Assembly (NCBI GenBank): GCA_026168455.1
Contig: CM047426.1
Location: 68,310,475-68,374,474 of the forward strand
Length of the DNA: 64,000 nt
Origin: Theocolax elegans
Taxonomy: Eukaryota > Arthropoda > Insecta > Hymenoptera > Cerocephalidae
Direction: 5' to 3'
Both the position numbers and the translations under genes were made by a program. How positions within the stretch are numbered: the first letter of the stretch is position 1; each line of letters begins with the position of its first letter. Under the pieces are notes generated by a model. That model worked only from the letters and a program-made list of their open reading frames with translations. It was not told the origin of the DNA and did not search any database. This document shows positions 25,470 to 36,720 of the stretch, piece by piece.

Positions 25470-27840
25470 ATAGTTTTTCGTAGTTTTTACAATTATTACC
25501 GAGATACTACTTGTCAATGTAACAATAAATGTAATATTCTCTTAAGGTATAATGCGGAAGATATATTCAAAGTAATGTAAATAAATTATTATTACAATTT
25601 AATTTTAATGTTATCTTGTATCATAGATCATAGATAAGCAATCATTGACTTTGTTGTAGACTAAATAATACGGAAAGAAATTCGTTGCCATTTTGATATT
25701 ATGTTAGAATTAATCTTTTACAATGGAAAATAAGTAAAAAAATGTTATCTCTTCAAAAATATAGGATAAACGTATATGGCAGCTGGAGTTATGCTCGATT
25801 CGCATCGAACTGTTGCCGCTGTCGTAACATTGCGTTGCAAATGATGGCGCCGTATATGTTTGTATGGAAAGAATTATACTCGCAATATTTTCACCTGTCG
25901 ATTTTAGATTTTTCTTATTCAATATATTTAATCTATTTATTGATACAATACTGTAATATTACTAAAATACCTATCTACATATAATTATTTAACCTATTTA
26001 TTTATATTTTTATTTGAACCTACAATAAAATTTACTTGTTTATTGATAATTATTTTTATTCTGTGGTAATTCTGAAAAAACAGGTTGTTCAATCTTGCCG
26101 TATTAAAAAAAGCAAACGTGTATGTTCATTAAATAAGAAATAAATTATGTTAATTCAAATGTAAATTATTAATTTTTGTGAGTAATAAAATAAAATGCTT
26201 AATAAATAGATTATACGATTAATTATAAAAATACTAGTATATTTAATTATATGATAATAAAAATAGTGTTTAAAATCTAATTACCTTAGTTGAACGTAAT
26301 AATATAGTGCATTACGATACAGACGCGGGAAAGTAAATTTCGTCTCGTATAACTTATATCTTTCCAAATTTCACATCGGAGTTGATGCTGTAGAAGCAAC
26401 AGAATGTTAGAAATATTTCATTAACGCGGAAAATGACTTTGTTTCATCGATCTCATGAAAAATAGTTGTCGAAAGTGAACGTAGATGTCACCACTTTCGA
26501 ACATTCTTCCTCGCTATTAACTCGAAGTTTCCTAGTTTTAGAGCACACCTTTGTCGTTATACTACAATACCATAAGCGCAATCCACAACTTCATATAGGT
26601 ATTCATAATTGTATATATATTTAGATAAATTAATGTAATATTACAACTAAATAATAAGATAGAATAATAAAAAAGTAGCAGTAGTAAAATATTTTAAATG
26701 ATTCCCGGTTCAACAACAAAATACTTAATCATTGAGACGAATTTCAGACATTGTAAAATTATAAATATTTTTTTTTGGTTTAAACAAATATTTATTTGTT
26801 TCTTACATTCACTCACATTAAGGTATATTTCTTGACAATATTTTCGATTGACTTAGCATTCTAAATTAGCTCGTTAAATCAATCAAAAATATTATCAAGA
26901 ATAATATTTATTTGTTTTGAGAAAATGTTTTTTTAATTTCAACTAATAATCTGTTTCTGCTTAACATTTTCATTTGGTTCAATCAATAATGTATGTTATT
27001 AGGATACAAACAAATATATTTTGGTTGAATTAAATAAATTTTGTTTAATTTCACCAAATTTTTTCATCAGTGTACATTTAACGCAGTAGTAACATAACCT
27101 TACTTACAAATCTTTAGTTAATTACAAGGTCAACAGAGTTTTCTGCGTGAACCTAAATTATATCAGTTACACATAATCCTTACATAGTTTTATCAATGGG
27201 ACTATGGGAAACTGTAAAGTACGCCGTCACATATATCGACATACCAAGTGGATAACCAAATAAATAGTCAGTTATGGTGTTTTCACGCAAGTATATATAT
27301 TCACTGTCAGAATTATGCATCTACCGCTTATAATATATAGATTCTAGTTTTCTTGCGCAACATTCACTAGGTAATCTGTTCAAATTATTCAAGCGTTATA
27401 ATTTTGATTATTTTAAAGTTGTTTCAAGTAATCATACCATATTTCACATTATATTAGATCTTTTTTCACAATCAATTTTTAAATAATTACTATAGATGTC
27501 AAGATAGAAATAATACAGTCCGACTTTAAATTTTGATTTTAGTTAATGAAGAGTTAATGAACATTATGATAGGAATTGTGTGAAATATTACTACTAATAA
27601 TTTAAATAAATTTTCTTTAATCATTTTACACACAAAAATATATTTTTACACGTGCATGTTGATTAAAATAATTTATTGTGAATTATAATTTGTAATTTTT
27701 ACGTATACACGTCGGTTATTACTTTGCACTCTTCTAGCAGAGGGTGTTAAACTAAATGTAAAGTTTCGTAAAGAAATAAAATGTAAATATTGACTCGTAT
27801 GTATTAAGAATATAATGTTCTTTACTTTTGAACGCCATCT
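25470..27840. other. AT-rich desert, no gene seen
   Basis: No gene is supported. Facing frames at 25710-25984 overlap on both strands and have no domain. Confidence 0.5.
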
Positions 27841-27865
27841 CTCGTCGATGTCGACAACGGCAACG

Positions 27866-27990
27866 TCGAGAACCATTGAACCAATAATGTCTCTCGTTAT
27901 CAGAGTCAAAGAAATTATATAGAAAAGACAACCAATAACGTCAAAGAGATAAGCGTCGACGGCGACCAATAAGGAGAGACCGAGATATGC
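27866..27990 (+). promoter_or_regulatory. Candidate promoter: three CCAAT boxes and a TATA-like box
   Basis: CCAAT occurs at 27881-27885, 27932-27936 and 27966-27970, and TATATAG at 27916-27922. A 61-codon plus-strand frame opens with ATG at 27987, about 65 bases below the TATA-like box. Its first part (MPTTPKEKKQNLLESQ) is hydrophilic and less AT-driven than its end. The grouping could be a promoter with a short first exon, or the LTR of an old element; it could also be chance in AT-rich DNA. Confidence 0.25.
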
Positions 27991-28808
27991 CAACTACACC
28001 GAAAGAAAAAAAGCAGAATTTGCTCGAGAGCCAAGCAGTGACTACCGCGGTGACTCGAGTAAAGAAGACAAAGCTACTTCTTCTTTCAAAGCAAAGCAAT
28101 TTTTGCTTCGAACTATTAAACAGTATTTACTTAGTATTTAAAAAGCAAAAACATTTTAGAACAGACCTGTAATATTTAACGTTACACACGGATACCAAAA
28201 TATTATATTTTATTCCGTAGAGATTTTAAAAATGCTTAAAAGTAAAAGTGGTAAATACATACCTATAGCTTTAATTATTCAAATGAATTTTTTCAAAAGT
28301 GAATAATGAATAATATTTAGGTTTCCAAGTTATATTTAGATACATTATAACCATTTCATAATTCTGATACGAAAATAATGCAAATTTCATAATAGCATCT
28401 GTTTGTTTCTAACAACTAAAATTAGAGTAACTGAATTAATTGTTAATTAGAAAATTATTAGGTTATTACAACACTTTCACATACTTAAGGTTACAATCAC
28501 TAAAAAAGTAATTGTAAAATAAATGTGTACTTTAAATTGATGTTCCTAATAAAATTAGTTGGGCTAAATTCCACTCTCCTAATAAATAAGTGGCATAATC
28601 CGCAAACATTTTTAATACTAAATAAAAGAAAAGTCCTAGTTTACAACAAGGAAAGTTTACCGGAATAAGGTAGCTTAGGTTTATATCGCTTGAAGAGCAA
28701 AGCCGAGTTCACTGGACACGCAAGCATAAGTTGGTTTGTACCCATCTTCGCTGTTTGAGACATATTCTGTTTCTTATTTTCAGTGTCTCTGTCGCTCTCC
28801 ATACAAAC

Positions 28809-28826
28809 ACCCCCCCCCCCCCCCCA
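28809..28826. repeat. Poly-C tract
   Basis: A run of about 17 C, flanked by CCACCC. It is a potential G-rich structure on the minus strand. Confidence 0.9.
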
Positions 28827-29016
28827 CCCTGCCGCTACGCACGCACATACACATATGTGCAAGGAAAGAAACAAAATTTCGTAAAGATAAATTGAACATG
28901 CGAGATATTTACGAATAGTATTAAGCTAAACATGTTAAGTAAATTAATTTAACATGCTAAGAAAATTTAAATCAACATTTACGAAAAGTAAAATCCAAAA
29001 GGCGAGATCGCTGAAT

Positions 29017-29429
29017 GCAATGCTAGTCGCAGACTCGCGTCCTCGATATTGATTAAAGCAAGCCTCAATTTTTGACTTATCAAATTTTATTCATCAATGT
29101 TACGCAGATGTAGAATGAAGTCACGATAAATATCTAGAGAAAAAGGAATAGTAAACCCATACGAAAGCCAAGCTGAAACAAAAGTGTATTTAAAAACCGA
29201 TGTCTCTACGCGTGGAAGTGTACGCCGCATAAATACGAGAAAATTTAAAGAAACCAGGAATATCGAATGTTTACGTAATTGTGAGAAGGATGAGAGTTGG
29301 AGGTGGATTGACCAAGATGGAGGTGACGAAGGCCGAGGGTTGCGAATCCTGCCCTCCGAACATTAGCCTGTTCTCCACAATTAGGCGCATACCTCGCACT
29401 GGTCTGCACCCCCTATCGGTCGTTTGACA
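29017..29429 (-). mobile_element. 413-bp dispersed repeat, copy A1 (solo-LTR-like)
   Basis: This 413-bp block matches 36721-37133 in reverse complement over its full length. By eye I find only one difference (TTTGACA here against TTTAACA there), so the copies are recent. I orient it so that it begins TGTCAAACG and ends CTAGCATTGC. It then starts with TG and has an AATAAA motif in its last quarter, which would suit a solo LTR. I see no convincing target-site duplication. The identical 60-codon frame in both copies (29184-29366 here) is not evidence of a protein. Confidence 0.6.
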
Positions 29430-29750
29430 ATTGTTCCTTCGTAATTCAAGCACCGATCCTTCTGGTACTTTATTTATTAAATATTATTATTTATGTTTGC
29501 ATCGATAGTGTGCTTTTTCTGTAAGCCTAGGTGAGAACGCAAATGCTAATAGGATGTCAAATTTAAAATATATTGTTATCAAAAAAAGATTTTGTTCACT
29601 TATGAAAATAATTTCTTTTTTTTTTTTTAAAAAGTTTTCATAAATTTTAAATGTACATTTATGAGTTCAACAAACCAATCGTTATAATTATTATCAATCT
29701 GGTATTGGAAGCTGGTTTGGTTCACTCTTTTATGTAGTTTACTTATTATA

Positions 29751-31224
29751 AAGGGATAAGCCTGGGTTAAAATTGAAAAAAAATATTCAATTTTAACAAT
29801 TAATAATTTTTTTTATAACAATTGAAAACATTGCTTCAATGTTTAAACAGATTATATTATTATTAACTTTTATTAAAAATTTTTTGGCCAGTTTATGTAA
29901 CATAACTATTTTAATTAATTATGAGATTCCGTACTCTGATTTTTGTCCATAATGGACTTACCGCAGGATATCTCAGGAATCACTTCATCAAATAGGCTGA
30001 AATTTTAACAGTAACTTTTAAATATGATTTTAATCTACTTGACTGGAACAGACTGTGTTAACATTGTAATAAAAATGATATTGTCGACCAAAAAGACGTT
30101 GATATAATATGAAATAACACGAATTAATCCAACTATTTTCCAAACAAAATTTGTGTGCGCTTTCCATTAAAAAAAAATCAAAAAGTTCCAAGAAATCGGT
30201 TTTTTGCTTATTTATTATGAAAACTATTAATAATAGAGAAAAAAAGTATTAAATTTCTTAATTTTTTCATCAATCTGAGTAAAAGATTAAAAAAGAATAA
30301 TTATCTCTGGTTCTAATTAAGCTTCAATAATATTTTTTTTTCAAAAACGTTATAGAAAAATATGAGTAATCCTAATATGTACATTAGATTACCTTCATAT
30401 TAAATATTATATAAAATTATTAACAAGAACTGATTAAAAAATCGTTCAATTAGTTATTTATACTGGTTTTTAAACAATTATAAATTAAGTAAAAGTTTAG
30501 ATAACTAGTAAACATTAAAATATGGATCTTGATAAATAAACTGTTCTTGGTTGGATTCTACAGAATGTTCCAAAGTCTTATTTTTTACAACTAAATTCGA
30601 TACCTTTTTTCAAAAAATTAATTTTTTTAAAAAACTAAAAAAATATCCATTTGAAATTTTGTGTACTTTCTATCTATGCCACATGTAATGATTAACATTG
30701 TTAGTTATAGGGGTTCCGATCTTAGATTTAATACTGTAGACAGTTCGAAAAACGTCGGTTTTTGAGCTTTAAACTTAATTTGTTAATTAACTAATTACGC
30801 GATCTTAACAAACTTTTTTTTACTCGCTAGTTATTTTCAAGGACTATACAAAAAGTATTGAAAAATTTGTTCTATATTATCAATAGTTTTTATAATATAA
30901 GCAAAAAGCCGGTTTTTTGGAATTTTTTGACTTTTTTAATGGAAAGCGTACACAAATTTTATTTGGAAAATAGTTGGACTAATTCGTGTTATTTAATGTT
31001 ATATCGACGTATTTTATTTGTCGACAATATACTTTTTCATGAAAAAAGTCTAATTTGACTGGACTTTTATGTGACATATAAATTGGCCAACATATTTTAA
31101 ATAAAAGTTAACAATAATCAAATTTGTTCAAAAAATTAAGAAATGTTTTAAATTGCTATAAAAAAATTATTAATTGTTAGAATTAAATATCTTTTTTTCA
31201 ATTTTAACCCAGGCTTGTCCCCTT
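29751..31224. mobile_element. 1.47-kb foldback (long terminal inverted repeat) element
   Basis: The left end AAGGGATAAGCCTGGGTTAA (29751) is mirrored by the right end, which reads AAGGGGACAAGCCTGGGTTA on the minus strand (ending 31224). The arms match in blocks for about 400 bp. The matches include the stretch around GTCGAC and the long block AACACGAATTA..CCAACTATTTTCC near 30117-30140 and its mirror at 30965-30992. The left arm has about 120 bp that the right arm lacks. Short frames inside (for example 30858-31058) are shadows. It is a non-autonomous DNA transposon; its superfamily is not determined. Confidence 0.7.
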
Positions 31225-31229
31225 AAAAA

Positions 31230-32200
31230 TAAATTTTTATGCTTTTTAAAATAAATCTTGCACTTATATTTTAATACGAGATGACTATAAGAAACCGTCG
31301 TTTTATCATTTTGCGAGTTATTATTATTATATTAAGATTAATAGCCTACTAATTAATACTTTAAACCAATACAAGTTGTTATTAAAAAGTATTAATTTTT
31401 ATCACAAAATGCTATAGAGAAACGTATATTTTAATTAAAACCAGTAAATAACTAGAAAATTTATAGTTTTTTCAGCGAAAAATTTGTAAAAAACAAAAGT
31501 TTCTGAGGAGACTTTTGATGCCCGGACTATACAGAATAAACTGATGAAAATTGGTTTGGTATTTTCAATCCGAAAGAATTGTTGCAAGATGCGAATAAGA
31601 CTACACACTCGAGGTATTCTTTAAACTTTCCAGAATTCTAGTATTCCAGCGGTATTCCGGCAAAAATATAGAATTTGTAACTTGGGGCATTTGGCACTGA
31701 ATTCTAGTGGATATAGATACGTACACACAGTGTTCAGAAATTCAAGAAAAATGGGTTTACACGAATATAAATAACTTAATATAAAAAATTATAGAATTAT
31801 ATATATATAGCTGAATCGTAAAAAACGCTATAAATTATATTTCTTATAATACACGTATCATCAAACGATTAATTATTACGTTTATTTAAAAATTTAGGTT
31901 TAGTATAAATTGCAATGTTCGAAATATTTAAAAATAAGGTATCATAGTTTGATGATACAAAAAATACGTAAATTTTGATAACCGTTGATCAATTAATATA
32001 TGGATGTTGATTTTGAGTAAAAAAACAGGAGCGTTCATTTAATTTGCAGGATGTATATATACGTATAGGCATACATCAACAAAATATGTGTACTTGTCCG
32101 GCGAAGTATTAAAAGACAGCGAAAGAGAGGAGAATTAGCGGTTAATTCAATTATTATAATTTGCTTCTCGAATACAAAGAGAAACAAAGGGGCGACTGAT
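31230..32200. other. No gene seen
   Basis: AT-rich sequence between two inverted-repeat elements, with no supported feature. Confidence 0.5.
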
Positions 32201-32206
32201 TTTATC

Positions 32207-32240
32207 TATGCGCGCGCGCGTGTGTGTGTGTGTGTGTATA
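32207..32240. repeat. (CG)n(TG)n microsatellite
   Basis: GCGCGCGCG followed by about eight TG units. Confidence 0.9.
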
Positions 32241-32878
32241 CGTTTGGGTTTGTGTTAGCATGTGTAAAGAGGGGTAGAATGAATTAAGAGAATACATCTT
32301 GGGCCGTTCTCCCTATAAAAGTCATAGACGATAACGCATGCGAGGGAAAATTTTGGTTTGCGATGCTTACCGCAAACACTCGTATTACACGCGCCAAACT
32401 TTGCGGAAATTCGTGTATTTACTTAAATCGAAAGTCTCCAGAAAAAAGGAGTAAATACGATACACAATGGCTTCTCTCTTCTCCAAACCATGCGAGTTAA
32501 TCGGATATCTTGACTTCTCCTCCCAATATACTTTAAAATCCTGTCTAGCTTTTCTCTCTACACGGGAAAAATATTTTGTGTTAAATTTACCATATTTTTA
32601 CGCAATCATTGTTTACGACAAACTTTGATTACAGTAAATATTCTGAATAATAATATTTTGCAGTTGTTAATGATAATTCATTTAGGAGCATTGATACCTA
32701 GTGGATACATCGCTTTCCAATTATTTCATATATAATATTGCGGTTATTTAATCTACGGTGGGAGTTTGTGAGCTTTTTTTATCATATATTTACTTTTCCT
32801 TTGTAATCCACGCTGCTTATATATTATGTCAGATGTTAGTCGATATTGGGGAATAAACCATAATTTTAATTATATGGC

Positions 32879-32913
32879 GACGTTTTGATGGCTATTTGCC
32901 ATCCTCCTCAGAC
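32879..32913 (-). ncRNA. Hammerhead-ribozyme-like motif, left arm
   Basis: On the minus strand: CTGAGGA (fits CTGANGA), stem II GATGGC-AAATA-GCCATC (perfect), then AAAAC where the consensus has GAAAC, then GTC followed by GCCATAT. The upstream GTATAGT can pair with the GCCATAT after GTC to form stem I with one mismatch. One invariant base (G12) is changed, so activity is doubtful. Confidence 0.55.
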
Positions 32914-33770
32914 TATACCTTTTTTAAATATTTCAAATACATTTGATTATTAAATGTTAATTTCCGTAATGGGGGAGGTAATTTTTATTTAATCTCAATT
33001 TTTGTGTGAATAATCAAAATTAGTTGTGGATTGTTTAACTTAGATTTGTTTTTCATTATTAGTACAACGATTTAGTGATATTACAAGTTAAAAACTAGCT
33101 CCTACACGCGGCCTTATGGCCCTTGTGACTCGCCACTTCAGAGCTCTGGATCGAACGCTTCGCTTCGCAACGCGTTTGATCTTGAACTCCTCCGCGCCTT
33201 GCATCGCTACGCGATGCAAGACATGCGAGAAGCTATGCTTTTTGCATATAAGCACGACCGTGTAAAGCTCGCGCTTCGTGCTCGCATCGTTTGTGCAAAG
33301 TGTTGCGTAACATACATGACACAACAATTAAACTTTAATTAACTTTCACAAAGCTTCGGATTTTTGGCCTAATATTACAAAATATAGTATAAATCATAAG
33401 AGATAATAATAAAAACATGACTTTAAATTATGTGCTTATCATCTTCGCCTTCGGATCATGTCACAATTCACACGCAATGCGATATATTTAATTTTATTGT
33501 GATAAAACGTGATTTTTTGTACTATTTTCGTTATTTTGACCGTTTTTTTTATCTTTGAAAATATTGTTCTAGGCATAAAGTGTAAAATAGAAAAAAGTTT
33601 TGTTATTTTGACATGAACATTTCACTCCTCTAAAGTTTTTGTGTACGTATAATACATTTTGATTTATTACGAAAAAACCTGAATTTCAGTACTTTTTTCA
33701 TGGTTTTAACCCTTTTACCGTATTAACATTTAATAACCATGTATTTGAAATATTTAAATAAAGGTGTAGC

Positions 33771-33803
33771 CTGGGGAGGATGACAAATAGCCATCGAAAC
33801 GTC
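33771..33803 (+). ncRNA. Hammerhead-ribozyme-like motif, right arm
   Basis: CTGGGGA (A6 changed to G), stem II GATGAC-AAATA-GCCATC with one mismatch, then GAAAC and GTC, both intact. The upstream GTGTAGC can pair with GCCATAT as stem I. The mutated core base differs from the one in the left arm. This points to an intact common ancestor and independent decay. Confidence 0.55.
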
Positions 33804-34233
33804 GCCATATAATTAAAATTGTGGTTTATTCATCAAGATGGACTAACATCTGACATAAGTTTTTTTTATTGTTTAATAAATAAACAACATCAACTTTTTC
33901 AATTTGCAATTACCAATTACAACGTTTTGTTTTGTCTAGAATTATCTGTCCTTTTTGGCATTGTCTCTTACGGCTTATGGCGGTTGGTTATCGCACATTG
34001 TGCTGAATGTAAACATTGCGCTCAGTACAGAGAAAATATTAACCAAAAAGGAACGTTTTTTTAGTGGGTAATGATTTTTCGCGTTCGAGTGTTTTGTGTA
34101 CGAGGATTTTGAAGAATTGGTTTCGTCGAAATGACCGATCGTCCAGCTACGCTACACGTTTACGTTACGACATTGTTGTACTCTGTCAATTCGCAATTGC
34201 ATAACCTTGAAATATTATATATGTAAAGAAGAA

Positions 34234-34603
34234 TAAATCGATGTAACAGTTCTACGCTTCGTGGTTGGGTCGATCGAGTAGACGCCGCGTAGCGGCAGTC
34301 CGTCGGAGCTCGTACACGCCAAACAAACGGGTGCCCAGTTGAATGTGCCCTTCACAAATGTTACTACTTATATTTGATAGTAACAAGCCTTTAGGACATT
34401 TTTTCACAGTCGTCGATGGTCAAAGTTTCACGTTCAAATGTACCAAAATATCCAAGTCCTACAGTTTTTACTGTACAACAAACCTACATTTGAGGATTGT
34501 CCAACATTTCAATTTTCTATAAAATTTAAAGATATGTACATATTCCTAATATTTGTTTATAGTTTGTATAAAACTGTTTAAATGTACTGTATATCTTTAA
34601 CAT
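34234..34603 (+). mobile_element. ~370-bp dispersed repeat, copy C1
   Basis: It matches 40732-41103 in reverse complement from TAAATCGATGTAACAG to CTTTAACAT. By eye there are only two short differences: one T-run/C change near 34400, and TGTATAT against TACATAT near the end. Within it GCCGC-GTA-GCGGC (34284-34296) forms a perfect hairpin. Without the outermost bases the ends are TG..CA, as in a solo LTR, but I see no target duplication and no coding sequence. Confidence 0.65.
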
Positions 34604-34879
34604 TTGTTTGTAACCTTATTTTTATTCTAATATAGTCCAGCGTTACTATTTACGATAGTAATATTTACTTAAAAATATTTTTGCATGTAGACGTTTAGTT
34701 GGAACATTGAATCAGTGTATATTTACCGTAAGATAACACGATGATGATGATGCAAACGGGTTTTGTCGATCGAAAACTGGAGGCGATATTGCTACCGAGA
34801 TGGTTCGAATAAAAAAAAGAAAGAAAAGCAGTTGCATTGGGAGATTACTATGCCAAGTTTTGAGCAGTCAGGTACGAGA

Positions 34880-35976
34880 AAAAATCGCGCGTAACGCTAG
34901 AACCGTGACACACGTGTAGATTGCAAGCTGCCACGATTGAGTGTAAGGGGCCTTAGAAAAAAGAAAGAGGGTGGTAGGGAGATATGATGAGGGAGGGGGG
35001 GGGGAGGAGGAGGTAGAGAGGGAAAATAAAGGCAAGTAAACATATGCAAATTCTTAAAGGAACTACGGTTTACGCTCGTGGCTCTGAGCGTCGGAGAATT
35101 TTTTCTCCCGCCCCTCCCTCGTGCGCGGTCTTTCTCTTTTCTCCTTTCTCCTTTCTTCATTCTTCGCTCTCTCTTTTCTCCATTCTTCATTCTGCGCAAC
35201 TCTCGCCTAAGGAAGGAAGTTAGAAAACAGGAGCGTGAAAACCGTTGCAGCGAGGGCACTCGCGATTCGCGGTAATGGAAGGGTTTTTCAGTCTCTTTTC
35301 TCTGGGTCGGCAATTTCTTCGGTGGCTTATTCGGCTCGGTCTATTGATTTCTACGAAGAAGGATCGATATGCATATGAGCGAGTATCGCCGTGTACACCC
35401 AACACGAAAGTGGAATAGGGTAGCTGGTGATGTTGCTTTTTTATTACTGGCTGAGCCTTGTTTGAATATAACGCTAAAAACATTTACCTAAATGGTTGTG
35501 GGGCCGTGGACGGCAGCCACGACCACCGTGAGCCCTCAAGAGGTCAGGCATGCCACCTTGAACGTGTATTGCATAATAAAAGGAACGTTTTATGTTTCTC
35601 CCTTTCGTCCCTCTGCACCCGTCTACCCCTCCGCCCCTCCGCCCCTCTACCCTCCACCCCTCTACCCCTGTCCTGCGTCACGAAGCGTATCGGAGTCTGT
35701 TTAAAGTGCATTGCGGGACTTCTACCTGCTCTACCTGTTGTGTGTGTGTGTGTGTCTTTAACACTGCGCTCGCCGATGTGTTGCCCTACGCGACAAAGCC
35801 TCTGACGAACAAAAAGGATTCAGGCATATACAAAAGTTGCACCTCTCTCGCTCTCTCCGTGCACCTATATTTTGAATAATACGAGTGGATCGACCAATGC
35901 CGGGAATCAAGTATCTTCTATTGACACGTACGCAAGCTGCGATCTCCATCCCCCAACGGAAGTAAAACTTATCCCA

Positions 35977-36010
<34 letters not shown>

Positions 36011-36110
36011 TTTATCTATCTATCTATCTCTATCTCTATATGTGTCAGGGAACATCACTCACACGTATCTTTCGAGTTCTGGATGACATCAGGTTGCAAT
36101 TTACAAGACG
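34880..36110. other. GC-richer island with purine, pyrimidine and GT tracts
   Basis: It contains a G/A tract with a run of nine or more G (about 34985-35010), CTCC/TTCT repeats (35100-35200) and CCCTCC-type repeats (35600-35670). A (TG)n (35739-35756) and a TC/TATC tract (35977-36042) follow. Up to five frames overlap on both strands (for example 34897-35313 minus and 35458-35805 plus), all Ser/Pro/Leu/Arg low complexity, so none is called. It may be a regulatory or untranslated region of a gene outside the window. Confidence 0.35.
35977..36042. repeat. (TC)n/(TATC)n microsatellite
   Basis: TC units pass into TATC units. Confidence 0.9.
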
Positions 36111-36417
36111 GTAACCACCAATATGGTAAAAAAATTCAGCCTTATCTAAATTTTATAAAGTTTAAGTTTGACTAAATGTTACACAATGTTATACAACAAG
36201 ACTGAGTCAAACTTGAGCGAATCATAATACAAGGAATGTAATGCGCAGGTTAATAATAACTGTTTAAAATATGAATTAATGAAGAAAAAAAAACGAAGTT
36301 TGTGTATGCAATACCACGTGAGCTATTTTATTATTTCTGCGAATATGTTAAATTCGGATTATAAACTTTAAAACGTATTTCAATTGGTTGATGCAACTAC
36401 CTGACAAAAACAATAAA

Positions 36418-36480
36418 ATAATTTAGTTGGTAGAGTGAACATCTCGAAAAAGATCGAAAAGTTTAAATCCTAAAAACAGA
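36418..36480 (+). pseudogene. Degenerate tRNA-like sequence
   Basis: TTTAGTTGGTAGAG resembles an A box and D arm, followed about 30 bases later by AAGTTTAAATCC in place of a B box. The middle is AT-drifted. It is most likely an old tRNA-derived SINE or pseudogene. Confidence 0.35.
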
Positions 36481-36720
36481 GTTTCATTTTAATTTTCTTT
36501 ATTTACTTATTATCCCTTCGCAAAAGTATCTTTTAACTTGTACGTGACATTCTTTTTCTAAAGTCTTAATCAAGTTTAACTCAGTATTTTTGGAAAATTA
36601 CATATAAACTTCATAAAAACGGTATTACAAATTCTTTAGATGATTGATTCGAAGGAGCTGTTTCTAACAAACGGAATGAATATTAATGAATATCACTTCC
36701 AATACAATAACCCGAGGAAG

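Larger units (their letters stand above)
32825..33863. mobile_element. Inverted-repeat element with hammerhead-like motif in each arm (Penelope-like)
   Basis: Arms of about 145 bp (32825-32970 and 33718-33863) are inverted copies with scattered differences. Both carry ATTATATGGCGACGTTT, the stem-loop ATGGC/GCCAT, and AAATATTTCAAATACAT. The first 60 bp resemble the arms of the 12.15-12.60 kb element (CGATATT, AATAAACCATA, TGGCGACGTTT). The inner 750 bp contain a GC-richer part (33100-33310) with the perfect 10-bp hairpin CTTGCATCGC/GCGATGCAAG (33198-33220). The 79-codon minus-strand frame 33088-33327 shows no reverse-transcriptase motif. I infer a non-autonomous relative of Penelope-like elements. 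Confidence 0.55.

Noticed and set aside
29184..29366. 60-codon protein repeated exactly at 36784-36966
   Set aside because: The identity extends over the whole 413-bp repeat, including non-coding flanks, so it reflects a recent repeat copy and not a conserved gene.
29017..29429. Helitron interpretation, because the element ends near CTAG
   Set aside because: No hairpin precedes the CTAG, no T follows it, and the start is not TC at an AT target.
33088..33327. 79-codon frame as a Penelope reverse transcriptase or endonuclease remnant
   Set aside because: No YADD-like or GIY-YIG motif in any frame. The GC-rich sequence is explained by hairpins.
34897..35805. Several 70-138 codon frames on both strands
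   Set aside because: They translate purine and pyrimidine tracts into Arg/Lys/Glu or Ser/Pro/Leu runs and overlap each other. No conserved motif.
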